Positions 15,484 to 23,333 of a stretch of 34,209 bases of DNA are shown one piece after another. The notes under the pieces were generated by a model. It ran no database searches. It was not told the origin of the DNA and was given only the letters and a program-made list of their open reading frames with translations. The stretch spans positions 1 through 34,209 of the forward strand of contig CAPAOL010000038.1 of NCBI GenBank assembly GCA_948579315.1. Reading direction: 5' to 3'. Origin of the DNA: an uncultured Phocaeicola sp. (GTDB taxonomy: Bacteria; Bacteroidota; Bacteroidia; Bacteroidales; Bacteroidaceae). Positions within the stretch are counted from its first letter, which is position 1. The number at the start of each line of letters is the position of its first letter. Position numbers and translations under genes: made by a program.

Positions 15484-16383
15484 ATGGGAGATAAAGTACT
15501 CAAAATAGAAACCGTGCATCAATGCAATTGTTGCTTGGGCAGCAAAACACTACATCCGCTGGTGAGTGTCATTGATCTCTCAAAGGCTGATTTGTCGCCT
15601 CATACGGACATCAAGTTCGACTTTTATACGATTCTATTGAGTGAGTGTAAATGTGAGACCTATGTGTATGGTCACCAGTATTATGATTTCTCGGACGGTA
15701 CTTTGATCTGCCTGGCTCCCGGAGAGTCTATCAGCATGAAAGAAAAGAATAAAAGATTTCCCTCCAAAGGATGGATATTGGCTTTTCATCCTGATCTGAT
15801 TGGTGGCACTCCGCTCGGACTTAATATAGATAACTATACTTTCTTCTCTTATCAGCCTGAAGAGGCATTGCATATATCATTGCGCGAGAAACAGATCATT
15901 CTGGAGTTTATGGACAAGATCAACCAAGAACTCGAACGTTGCATTGATCGCCACAGCAAAAAAATAGTTTCTACGTATATAGAGCTATTACTGGATTACT
16001 GTGTACGTTTCTACGAATGCCAATTCATTACACGTAACGAAGTGAATAAAAAGATTATCAAGCAATTTGATAAAATCATAAATAACCATTTCGAAACGAA
16101 GCTAGTACCAGCTGTCGATGTACTTTCAAATGAGTATTGTGCTAACGTGCTTCATTTATCTCCTGAATATTTCAACGACTTGCTGAAGCACGAAACGGGT
16201 AAATCTTTTAAAGAATACATCGAGCTCAAACGTTTCGAGATTGCCAAAGAGTGGTTGCTGAATACTGATAAAACAGTTAATCAGATAACACAAGAACTAG
16301 GTTTCCAGAATCCGCAGTATTTCAGCCGGCTATTCAAGAAAGTTACCGGTTGCTCTCCGAATGATTTCAGAGTACCTAACTAG
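15484..16383 (+). CDS. AraC family transcriptional regulator, copy 2
   Basis: The 299-residue protein is collinear with the preceding regulator across its whole length and roughly half identical, with the same HPLVSVIDLSKA, AFHPDLIGGTPLG, DNYTFFSY and ELLLDYCVRFYE landmarks. The pair therefore arose by tandem duplication. The C-terminal helix-turn-helix region has LGFQNPQYFSRLFKKVTGCSPNDF. The frame is open from a TTG at 15460, but alignment with copy 1 and the GGAG sequence about ten bases upstream favour ATG 15484. It is 30 bp downstream of copy 1, so it is probably co-transcribed. The sensing domain has diverged more than the DNA-binding domain, which suggests a different signal. Confidence 0.92.
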   Translation: MGDKVLKIETVHQCNCCLGSKTLHPLVSVIDLSKADLSPHTDIKFDFYTILLSECKCETYVYGHQYYDFSDGTLICLAPGESISMKEKNKRFPSKGWILAFHPDLIGGTPLGLNIDNYTFFSYQPEEALHISLREKQIILEFMDKINQELERCIDRHSKKIVSTYIELLLDYCVRFYECQFITRNEVNKKIIKQFDKIINNHFETKLVPAVDVLSNEYCANVLHLSPEYFNDLLKHETGKSFKEYIELKRFEIAKEWLLNTDKTVNQITQELGFQNPQYFSRLFKKVTGCSPNDFRVPN

Positions 16384-16500
16384 AAATGAAATTCAAAAGG
16401 ACTAGAGGACGACAAAGCAACAAAAAAGTCTTAATAAGATTTGAATTGAAATACACAATTCTTAATCTATGTTATGAAACATGCTTTTTTGCTTGGATTA

Positions 16501-16531
16501 TTTGCAGATTTAGCAGAAGTCCGTATCTTTG
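16501..16531 (+). promoter_or_regulatory. Full consensus promoter of a small RNA
   Basis: TTTG (16501-16504), 19 bp, then TATCTTTG (16524-16531). This is an exact match to both Bacteroides sigma-ABfr boxes (TTTG and TAnnTTTG) at the standard spacing, the best promoter in the window. Confidence 0.8.
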
Positions 16532-16537
16532 CAATGT

Positions 16538-16599
16538 GTTTTTCATAGTATTAGATTTAAGGTTAACAAAGGTTGGAGCAAGGCGTTGCTCCTTTTTTT
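16538..16599 (+). ncRNA. Probable small RNA of about 60 nt
   Basis: A consensus promoter ends at 16531 and a perfect terminator lies at 16575-16599, with no coding frame or start codon in between. The predicted transcript is only about 60 nt, with a start near 16538 inferred from the usual distance. Its middle reads GATTTAAGGTTAACAAAGG (16555-16573), followed directly by the terminator stem. Short units of this type (promoter, GTTAACAAAG-like box, terminator) recur in Bacteroides genomes in my recollection and may belong to the Bacteroidales-1 RNA class; this is not verified. The 3' end overlaps the helicase gene in antisense. Confidence 0.6.
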
Positions 16600-19169
16600 A
16601 TGTCCATACGTAAGCTCTCCTCTTTAACTTCGGAAGCAGCCAATACAAACTTTATATCAGCATAGGAAACATCGTCTCCTAATGCTGCCTTAATGGCAAA
16701 TATTCCCATGTATTCATGTTCTTCCAGATGCTTACGAATCTTCGCCAGATTTTCAACTTTCACTACTTTCTCCACTTTAATTTTTCCTAAACGGACATAA
16801 TATTCCAGATGCCCGGCAATGGTTCCCGATACCAATTCGCGAGCTTTGGCTATTTCATCTATGCTCATTCCCTGGCAGAACATTTCATAGCTGACTAATT
16901 TTGTATCTTTTTTCTTCTCCTTCCCCGCTTCTTTTTTCTGTTTCTCTGCTTCCTTTTTATCAGAGATGAGCATATTCATTATTTCCGGCCTTTCCAATTG
17001 GTTATCAGCCATATATTTACAGACAATGCCTAATATTTCAAGTCCATACTTTTCCACCCCTTTTGCTCCGAAATAGGGTATCGCTTCCAGAGCTCTTGGA
17101 TTATCCGGTAGCAGATTCACAATCCCCATCAACGCTTTCTGCTGCATAATAACATACGCAGGAAGATTCACCTCACGTGTTTTGGCTGTTCTCCATTCAG
17201 ACAGGGCGCGATAAAGCTCCGGATGCAGAATATCTGTAGGCACTTCCACTTTCACCTTTTCAGCACCGCTACGTGTACGCTCTTTTTGTTCCTTCCGCTC
17301 TTTCTTTTCTTTCAACGCTTTCGAAGAACCGGAAGAGGAAGAATCATCCTCAAGACTCAACATTACTTTAGCTTTCAACTTCAAATAATCCGTAATAGCG
17401 AATCTCCCTTTCGCAGATACAGCCTCCAACAAAGACTCTTTAATCCACAATGCATCATCCAACGCCTGCATACGTTCTGCCAACAGCTTTCTCAACTCTT
17501 TATTGTCAAGAGGCATATTAGTCTTATTATACAAAGCGCGAACCGGTTCCAACTCTTTATGAAAATATCCGGCACCTGAACGAATCCGCTCCTGTAACTC
17601 CTGATTCGTCGCATAGTCTTCACTCTCATGTATCAACCGGGTATACTGGTTACGAAAACGCAAGGACACTTCCACTATTTTCTCTTTGACATGAGATTCC
17701 AATGCCTTATATTCTGCCAACTGCTTCGGAAAAAGCTTATACAAATCTTCATCTATCAAACGAAGCAATCGTTTATAAGCCTGATCGATCGAATAGAAAT
17801 TAAACAAATCACTCAACAAATCAAAGAAATACGCCTTTTGCATATCGTTCAACTGCTGACTGCCCGGCTTATTCTGCTCTACCGCTTTGGTGAAATTATC
17901 CACCGTAGCATCACTAATAATAGCTTCCCTCCGCAAAGGAGACTCCAACACCATTCCTTCCAAAGTCTTGCAACGGCTCAATGCCACATAAGTCTGCCCG
18001 TGCGCAAAAGAGTTACGTGCATCAATAATGGCACGTTCAAACGTCAACCCCTGACTTTTATGTATCGTAATGGCCCATGCCAGACGGATAGGGTATTGAC
18101 GGAATGTTCCCTCTATCACTTCCGTGATTTCCTTTGTTTCTTCATTCAGCACGTACTTATAATTTCCCCACTCTTCCGGCAACAACTGAAATTCTGATTT
18201 ATTCCCTTTCCCCCGCACGATAATGCCTGCATCATTAACAGTGACCACCTCACCAATCATACCGTTATAATATCGTTTCTCGGACGATGGATCATTCTTC
18301 AGAAACATAATTTGCGCTCCTTCCTTTATTGTCAGGAGTTCATCCGCAGGATAGGAATATTCGGGGAAATCTCCTTCTATCTCGGCACGAAAATGATACG
18401 CCTTGCCGGACAAAGATGCCAGTTCACGGTCATTTACTTTCTGTGCCTGATAATTATGTGTCGTCAGTCGAATATATCCTTCTTCTTTTTGTGGCTGGAA
18501 ACCGGGCTGATAACGACGGTTCAGTTCATTCAGCACTTCATCGTCAGCTTTATTTTCCCGGATTTTATTTAATAAAGCCAGGAAGAATGTATCACTCTGC
18601 CGGTAGACTTTTTTAAGTTCAATGGTCATATATACCGTTTCTTTCAACGCATGGCTCGCAAAGAAATAAGGGGTTTCGTAATGCTTCCTCAACAGTTCCC
18701 ACTCATTATCTTTCACGACGGGAGCCAATTGCTGCAAATCTCCAATCATCAATAGTTGCACCCCGCCAAATGGTTTCTCTCTATCACGATACCGCCGCAG
18801 AGTTGCATCCACCGCGTCCAACAAATCGGCACGAACCATACTGATCTCATCAATAACGAGCAAATCCATACTACGAATTATGTTCCGTTTTTCTTTACTG
18901 TAACGGTAATGCGTTTGGGAAGAATTAAAGGTGGTTTCCGGCACAAAAGGGGCAAAAGACAACTGAAAGAAAGAATGAATCGTTACTCCTCCCGCATTAA
19001 TGGCTGCAATCCCTGTCGGTGCTAATACAACCATGCGCTTAGGGGTCTGTTCTTTCAAACGTTTAAGAAATGTCGTTTTTCCGGTTCCGGCTTTTCCGGT
19101 AAGAAATAAATGTGTACCTGTATTTTCTATGAACTGCCAAGCTAGCTGTAGTTCCGGGTTATTTTCCAT
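16563..19169 (-). CDS. Pif1/RecD-like superfamily 1 helicase with HRDC-like and HTH C-terminal parts
   Basis: The 868-residue protein starts with a helicase core of the Pif1 type: Walker A GKAGTGKT (residues 25-32), LLVIDEISMV (Walker B), GDLQQLAPV, a KVYRQSD motif, and the late motifs WAITIHKSQGLTFERAIID and TYVALSRCKTLEGMVL. Pif1 enzymes unwind DNA 5'-3' and resolve G-quadruplexes and R-loops. After a long helical middle and a Lys/Glu/Ser-rich linker comes an HRDC-like segment (about 650-720, with LPAYVIMQQKALMGI), then a winged-helix-like RQC/HTH_40 region (about 765-805, with MSIDEIAKARELVSGTIAGHL). That tail is usual in RecQ helicases. The last residues are encoded opposite the small RNA terminator. 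The substrate is not known. Confidence 0.92.
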   Translation of the reverse strand: MENNPELQLAWQFIENTGTHLFLTGKAGTGKTTFLKRLKEQTPKRMVVLAPTGIAAINAGGVTIHSFFQLSFAPFVPETTFNSSQTHYRYSKEKRNIIRSMDLLVIDEISMVRADLLDAVDATLRRYRDREKPFGGVQLLMIGDLQQLAPVVKDNEWELLRKHYETPYFFASHALKETVYMTIELKKVYRQSDTFFLALLNKIRENKADDEVLNELNRRYQPGFQPQKEEGYIRLTTHNYQAQKVNDRELASLSGKAYHFRAEIEGDFPEYSYPADELLTIKEGAQIMFLKNDPSSEKRYYNGMIGEVVTVNDAGIIVRGKGNKSEFQLLPEEWGNYKYVLNEETKEITEVIEGTFRQYPIRLAWAITIHKSQGLTFERAIIDARNSFAHGQTYVALSRCKTLEGMVLESPLRREAIISDATVDNFTKAVEQNKPGSQQLNDMQKAYFFDLLSDLFNFYSIDQAYKRLLRLIDEDLYKLFPKQLAEYKALESHVKEKIVEVSLRFRNQYTRLIHESEDYATNQELQERIRSGAGYFHKELEPVRALYNKTNMPLDNKELRKLLAERMQALDDALWIKESLLEAVSAKGRFAITDYLKLKAKVMLSLEDDSSSSGSSKALKEKKERKEQKERTRSGAEKVKVEVPTDILHPELYRALSEWRTAKTREVNLPAYVIMQQKALMGIVNLLPDNPRALEAIPYFGAKGVEKYGLEILGIVCKYMADNQLERPEIMNMLISDKKEAEKQKKEAGKEKKKDTKLVSYEMFCQGMSIDEIAKARELVSGTIAGHLEYYVRLGKIKVEKVVKVENLAKIRKHLEEHEYMGIFAIKAALGDDVSYADIKFVLAASEVKEESLRMDIKKGATPCSNLC
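16575..16599 (+). terminator. Rho-independent terminator of the small RNA
   Basis: GGAGCAA (16575-16581), loop GGCG, TTGCTCC (16586-16592), then seven T (16593-16599). The stem is perfect and GC-rich. It points in the plus direction, and no gene other than the predicted RNA is in position to use it, as the second AraC gene ends 190 bp earlier. Confidence 0.9.
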
Positions 19170-19202
19170 GCTTTTTCTAATTTTGGGTAAAGGTACTGAA
19201 TA

Positions 19203-19238
19203 TTCTTTTTCTTTCGTCTTGATACGAAAGAAAAAGAA
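19203..19238 (-). terminator. Hairpin ending the ATP synthase operon
   Basis: TTCTTTTTCTTTCGT (19203-19217) and ACGAAAGAAAAAGAA (19224-19238) form a perfect 15-bp stem with a six-base loop. It lies between the end of atpG (19255) and the helicase start (19169), both on the minus strand. There is no long T-run, so its strength is uncertain. TACCTTTA on the minus strand just below it is a weak promoter candidate for the helicase. Confidence 0.65.
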
Positions 19239-19254
19239 CCCAAAAGAAAGATGA

Positions 19255-20151
19255 TTATTTCATGGAGCCCCCCACAATATCCAGCAACTCATTTGTAATC
19301 GCCTGCTGGCGACTCTTATTATACTGCTTCGTCAAATCCTGAATCAGTTCATTTGCATTATCCGTAGCCACTTGCATAGCCAGGGTACGTGCAGCATGTT
19401 CCGATGCATTAGAGTCGACGGCAGCGGTAAAAATCTTCTGGCTCAATACTGTTGGTATTAAGCTGGCGATCAATTCTTCCGCATTCGGTTCGATGATATA
19501 ATCATTGGCAATTTCATGCTCCTCTACCTCCTCCTTGTTCTTTCTGTCTTCTTCACTCACCACATTCGTCATATCAATGGGGAGATACGTCTCCCGGAGA
19601 AGAATCTGTACCCCCATTGATTTGAAGTGATGATAGATTATTTCCACGCGGTCCACTTCTCCTGCCACATACATATCCATCAGTCGGTGAGCCAATTCGG
19701 CAGCCTCCTGATACGTCGGTTTGTCGGAGAGCGTCGGAGAAGTCTCCTGCGGTTTGAATCCCATGCGTTTGACTGCTTCATCCACCTTCTTACCAATTGG
19801 GAATATCAAGATATTATCCTGTCCCAGAGTGCGGAACTCCCCGATCGTTTGCATCATCATTTTGATGACGTTGGCGTTGAAAGCACCACAAAGAGAAGTG
19901 TTTGAAGAAAAGACAACGATTGCTACACGCTTCACTTCACGCTCCTGCACATAAGGAGATTCGATGGGCAGGTCAGCGCTTAGGAAGTTGATCAGAATCT
20001 TGTTCAACTTCTTCTGATAAGGCAGCATATTCTCAATGGCTCCTTGTGCCTTGTGTAATTTGGCAGAAGCCACCATTTTCATTGCTGAAGTGATTTTTCG
20101 GGTACTTTTTACCGAATTTATTCTGGTTTTTACTTCTTTCAGTGAAGCCAT
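19255..20151 (-). CDS. atpG: F1-ATPase gamma subunit
   Basis: This is the central stalk of F1 that rotates inside alpha3beta3. The 298-residue protein has the conserved N-terminal helix MASLKEVKTRINSVKSTRKITSAMKMV (bases of the coiled coil), a Rossmann-like middle (KRVAIVVFSSNTSLCGAFN) and the C-terminal helix ELIQDLTKQYNKSRQQAITNELLDIVGG, both landmarks of the family. It is the last gene of the operon and begins 38 bp after atpA. A hairpin follows its stop. Confidence 0.97.
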   Translation of the reverse strand: MASLKEVKTRINSVKSTRKITSAMKMVASAKLHKAQGAIENMLPYQKKLNKILINFLSADLPIESPYVQEREVKRVAIVVFSSNTSLCGAFNANVIKMMMQTIGEFRTLGQDNILIFPIGKKVDEAVKRMGFKPQETSPTLSDKPTYQEAAELAHRLMDMYVAGEVDRVEIIYHHFKSMGVQILLRETYLPIDMTNVVSEEDRKNKEEVEEHEIANDYIIEPNAEELIASLIPTVLSQKIFTAAVDSNASEHAARTLAMQVATDNANELIQDLTKQYNKSRQQAITNELLDIVGGSMK

Positions 20152-20189
20152 TTTGTTAGTGGTTAATTATTAATAGTTGGTGATAGTGA

Positions 20190-21773
20190 TTATAAGTACT
20201 GTTTCGCCACCATAGCGGCAGTCTCTTCGATAGCTTTAATCACGTTATCGTTGATCACGCCCGTTTTCAGTATATCCAATACATCCTCCTGATGATTCAG
20301 TTGCAGAGATTCGATAAAACTGCGTTCATAGTCCTGCACCTTATCCAATGGGACGTCATGTAGAAGTCCGTGCGTACCACAGTAAAGAATAGCAATCTGC
20401 TGCTCTACGGGCATCGGGCTGTATTGTGGTTGAATCAATAATTGTCCGTTCTTACGTCCTTTATCAATAGTCAGGGCAGTAATCGGATCCATATCGCTAC
20501 TGAACTTAGAGAAGGCTTCCAACTCGCGATATTGCGCCTGGTCAATCTTCAATGTTCCGGCCACCTTCTTCATAGCCTTAATCTGCGCGTTACCACCTAC
20601 ACGGGATACGGAGATACCGACGTTGATAGCCGGACGCGTACCCTGGTTGAACAAATCAGTCTCAAGGAATATCTGTCCGTCGGTGATAGAAATCACGTTC
20701 GTCGGGATATAAGCCGATACGTCACCTGCTTGCGTTTCGATGATAGGCAATGCTGTGAGCGAGCCGCCACCTTTCACAATCCCCTTCAGACTTTCCGGGA
20801 GATCGTTCATTTCGCGTGCCACTTCTTCCTGACTGATAATCTTGGCAGCACGTTCCAACAGACGGGAGTGTAGATAGAAGATATCACCCGGATAAGCCTC
20901 ACGACCGGACGGACGGCGAAGAATCAGCGAAACCTCACGATAAGCCACTGCCTGTTTGGAAAGGTCATCATAAACCACCAACGCATGACGGCCGGTATCA
21001 CGGAAATACTCGCCGATGGCAGCACCTGCAAACGGAGCGTAATACTGCAACGCAGCCGGGTCACCAGCCGTGGCAGCTACAACCACCGTGTAGTCCAGTG
21101 CTCCGTACTCACGAAGCGTATTAACGATAGAAGCAACGGTAGAACCCTTCTGACCGATAGCTACATAAATACAATATACAGGGTCGCCTGCCAGGAAGTT
21201 AGTGCGTTGGTTGATAATCGTATCAATCGCAATGGCAGTCTTTCCTGTCTGGCGGTCACCGATAATCAACTCACGCTGTCCGCGGCCGATAGGAATCATG
21301 GCGTCCACAGCCTTCAATCCGGTCTGCAACGGCTGGTTCACAGGCTGACGATAGATTACTCCCGGAGCTTTCCGTTCCAAAGGCATATCATACAGTTCGC
21401 CGCCAATCAGTCCTTTACCGTCGAGCGGTTCGCCCAGCGGGTCGATCACCCGTCCCAGCATGCCCTCTCCCACACGGATGGAAGCGATACGTTTGGTACG
21501 CTTCACAACGAATCCTTCTTTGATTTTGTCCGTCGGACCCAACAGTACAGCACCCACGTTGTCCTCTTCGAGGTTCATCACGATTGCTTTGATACCATTG
21601 TCAAACTCCAGCAATTCATTGGCCTCGGCATTCCGCAGTCCATAGATACGTACTACACCGTCACTCACCTGGAGCACCGTACCGATTTCGTCAAGTTGCA
21701 CATTGGCATTGATTCCTTCAAGCTGCTTGCGCAATATATCGGATACTTCGCTTACTCTTATATTTTCAGACAT
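20190..21773 (-). CDS. atpA: F1-ATPase alpha subunit
   Basis: This is the non-catalytic nucleotide-binding subunit of the alpha3beta3 ring. The 527-residue protein has the P-loop GDRQTGKTAI (172-181), PIGRGQRELIIGDR before it, YDDLSKQAVAYREVSLILRRPSGREAYPGD, and SVSRVGGNAQIKAMKKV, which includes the alpha-type arginine-bearing region. Its ATG overlaps the atpH stop by one base (TAATG at 21771-21775), which implies coupled translation. The order atpH-atpA-atpG at the end of the operon matches most bacteria. Confidence 0.98.
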   Translation of the reverse strand: MSENIRVSEVSDILRKQLEGINANVQLDEIGTVLQVSDGVVRIYGLRNAEANELLEFDNGIKAIVMNLEEDNVGAVLLGPTDKIKEGFVVKRTKRIASIRVGEGMLGRVIDPLGEPLDGKGLIGGELYDMPLERKAPGVIYRQPVNQPLQTGLKAVDAMIPIGRGQRELIIGDRQTGKTAIAIDTIINQRTNFLAGDPVYCIYVAIGQKGSTVASIVNTLREYGALDYTVVVAATAGDPAALQYYAPFAGAAIGEYFRDTGRHALVVYDDLSKQAVAYREVSLILRRPSGREAYPGDIFYLHSRLLERAAKIISQEEVAREMNDLPESLKGIVKGGGSLTALPIIETQAGDVSAYIPTNVISITDGQIFLETDLFNQGTRPAINVGISVSRVGGNAQIKAMKKVAGTLKIDQAQYRELEAFSKFSSDMDPITALTIDKGRKNGQLLIQPQYSPMPVEQQIAILYCGTHGLLHDVPLDKVQDYERSFIESLQLNHQEDVLDILKTGVINDNVIKAIEETAAMVAKQYL

Positions 21774-22333
21774 TATACAATTCTCCTATTCTTATCAATA
21801 AATTGTTGTTTCACTCGCTTCAACTGCGTAGCAACGCTTGCATCCAGCCGATAGTCGTTGATATCAAAGATAAAACCACCTTCGATAGAAGGATCTATCA
21901 CTGTTTCCAGCTCCATCCGGGCGTGCAGGATATGTGTAGCAGCCGACCTAATCCGGTCTTCTGTTTCCTTATTGACAGGAACGGCTGTAATCAGTTTTCC
22001 TACACCAATATGTTTCAACTTCCGGTAAAGATCCAAATACATCAGGCTGATAAATTGCAAATAACCTTCACGCCTATTTCGCAGTACCAAAGTGATAAAT
22101 TGGATAAACTCTCTGGTCGATCTATCGTCACCATCAGCAGCTGTGCATACTAATGCCAACTTTTCCTTAGTCGTGATGACGGGATTATCAAGTGCTTCGC
22201 GCAGACCGGGGTGTTCACAAAAGCTGTGTGACAGGGTCAGAAATTCCTGATACAACTTGTCTTCCAAACCTTTTTCCTGTGCGTATTCAATGATAGCTTT
22301 TGCATAACGCATTGAGAGTATTCCGACTTCCAT
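21773..22333 (-). CDS. atpH: F1-ATPase delta subunit
   Basis: This peripheral stalk subunit connects F1 to subunit b. It has 186 residues, the usual size. The N-terminal helical domain contains SMRYAKAIIEYAQEKGLEDKLYQEF, and the C-terminal part has VIDPSIEGGFIFDINDYRLDASVATQLKRVKQQF, a signature of the family. The stop overlaps the atpA start by one base, and the start is five bases after atpF, so translation is likely coupled on both sides. Confidence 0.96.
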   Translation of the reverse strand: MEVGILSMRYAKAIIEYAQEKGLEDKLYQEFLTLSHSFCEHPGLREALDNPVITTKEKLALVCTAADGDDRSTREFIQFITLVLRNRREGYLQFISLMYLDLYRKLKHIGVGKLITAVPVNKETEDRIRSAATHILHARMELETVIDPSIEGGFIFDINDYRLDASVATQLKRVKQQFIDKNRRIV

Positions 22334-22338
22334 CTTTC

Positions 22339-22842
22339 TTAGTTCTTATTCGGGGTTAGTACTTCATCCAGCATGCGGTCGATCATACCCATCTGTGCAT
22401 CCTTGTCATCAAGACTCTTACGGAGCACTTTCTCGGCGATGTCAACAGAAAGCACGGCCACCTGGCGACGGATGTCGCGGATTGCTTCGTCTTTCTCCAC
22501 CTGGATTTGTTGTTTTACTGCATCAAGTTCTTTTTGTGCGGCAATTTCGGCTTGTTTACGGGCCTCGTGAACAATCTTGTCACGTTCTTCCATTGCTTCC
22601 CTCAAGATGCGTCCTTGCTCTTTGTTGGCGGCTGCCACCAATGCGTCGCCTTCTTGTTTCAGTTTAGACAACTGGGCATTAGCTTCCCTCGCCACCTCCA
22701 AAGACTGATCGATATAGGTCTTACGACCTTCCACCATCTTAATGATGACGGGGAAGCCGTATTTTGCCAATATCACGAACACAATCCCGAATGAGAGAAA
22801 CATCCAGAACAGCAGGCCACTATCAGGTAATAGTAATGACAT
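22339..22842 (-). CDS. atpF: F0-ATPase subunit b
   Basis: This is the membrane-anchored peripheral stalk. The 167-residue protein has one N-terminal membrane helix (residues about 6-28, LPDSGLLFWMFLSFGIVFVI and onward) and then a long charged helix rich in Glu, Lys and Ala that runs to near the C-terminus and would form the coiled-coil dimer. Only one b gene is visible, so the stalk is probably a b homodimer. It is followed by atpH after five bases and separated from atpE by an unusually long 121-bp spacer. Confidence 0.95.
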   Translation of the reverse strand: MSLLLPDSGLLFWMFLSFGIVFVILAKYGFPVIIKMVEGRKTYIDQSLEVAREANAQLSKLKQEGDALVAAANKEQGRILREAMEERDKIVHEARKQAEIAAQKELDAVKQQIQVEKDEAIRDIRRQVAVLSVDIAEKVLRKSLDDKDAQMGMIDRMLDEVLTPNKN

Positions 22843-22963
22843 AATCTTTATTTACAATTTTATGATTTACAATTTACGATTTCGCGGCTGACCATTGCAT
22901 GAGGGTCTCCCCCATTTAGAAACATGGTTTTACGCCTGCGAAATTCGCTTGTTCATTACCTGA
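22843..22963 (-). other. Structured spacer between atpE and atpF
   Basis: This 121-bp gap is long for an operon whose other F1/b gene junctions are 0-40 bp. ATTTCGCGGC (22879-22888) faces GCCTGCGAAAT (22934-22944), giving an inverted repeat with a 7-bp perfect core. The right side itself contains the near-palindrome TGCGAAATTCGC. A TTTACAATTT motif occurs twice before the atpF start. It may be an RNA processing or stability element that raises atpE message relative to the downstream genes. Confidence 0.4.
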
Positions 22964-23221
22964 TTAGAGGAAGAACACCAACAGACAAACTACTACCGCC
23001 AACAGGGCCACACCTTCAATCAAGGCGGCGGCGATAATCATATTCATACGAATGTCTCCCGATGCTTCCGGCTGGCGTGCGATAGCTTCCATTGCCGAAC
23101 CACCAATCTTACCAATACCCAAACCAGCTCCGATTACTGCAAGACCTGCACCGATAGCTGCACCTAATTTACTAACTCCTACTGCTGCTGCAGTGGCTTG
23201 TAACAATACTGATAGTAACAT
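22964..23221 (-). CDS. atpE: F0-ATPase subunit c
   Basis: This is the rotor-ring proteolipid. The 85-residue protein forms a helical hairpin: helix 1 is rich in Gly and Ala (GAAIGAGLAVIGAGLGIGKIGG), then comes the polar loop ARQPEA (48-53), and helix 2 holds the ion-carrying Glu69 in AALIEGVALL. The sodium-type signature (Gln in helix 1 and Glu-Ser in helix 2, as in Ilyobacter) is absent: the Gln position is Ile36 and Glu69 is followed by Gly. Proton coupling is therefore inferred. The spacers on both sides are over 100 bp. Confidence 0.97.
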   Translation of the reverse strand: MLLSVLLQATAAAVGVSKLGAAIGAGLAVIGAGLGIGKIGGSAMEAIARQPEASGDIRMNMIIAAALIEGVALLAVVVCLLVFFL

Positions 23222-23276
23222 AATTTTCAGTTTTAAAATGGTTTATATTTTCTCTTGTTTTTAATTATTTAATCAC

Positions 23277-23330
23277 TCATTCCACGCGTTTATTCCGTAT
23301 TCGTTCAGTCACGTTTTCACCGCGTTTCAT
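23277..23330 (-). CDS. Possible 17-codon ORF between atpB and atpE
   Basis: Three bases after the atpB stop, an ATG opens a short frame encoding MKRGENVTERIRNKRVE, ending 55 bp before atpE. The position suggests that terminating ribosomes could restart there. No ribosome binding site can be separated from the atpB end. The product is very basic and has no known relative that I recognise. It may be chance. Confidence 0.2.
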   Translation of the reverse strand: MKRGENVTERIRNKRVE

Positions 23331-23333
23331 TGA

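Noticed and set aside
16386..16613. 75-codon frame after the second AraC gene
   Set aside because: It crosses the strong small RNA promoter and terminator and has a composition unlike proteins.
20985..21854. 289-codon frame antisense to atpA
   Set aside because: Shadow of atpA with low-quality composition.
22964..23221. Sodium-coupled ATP synthase
   Set aside because: The c subunit lacks the Gln in helix 1 and the Glu-Ser pair in helix 2 that mark sodium types.
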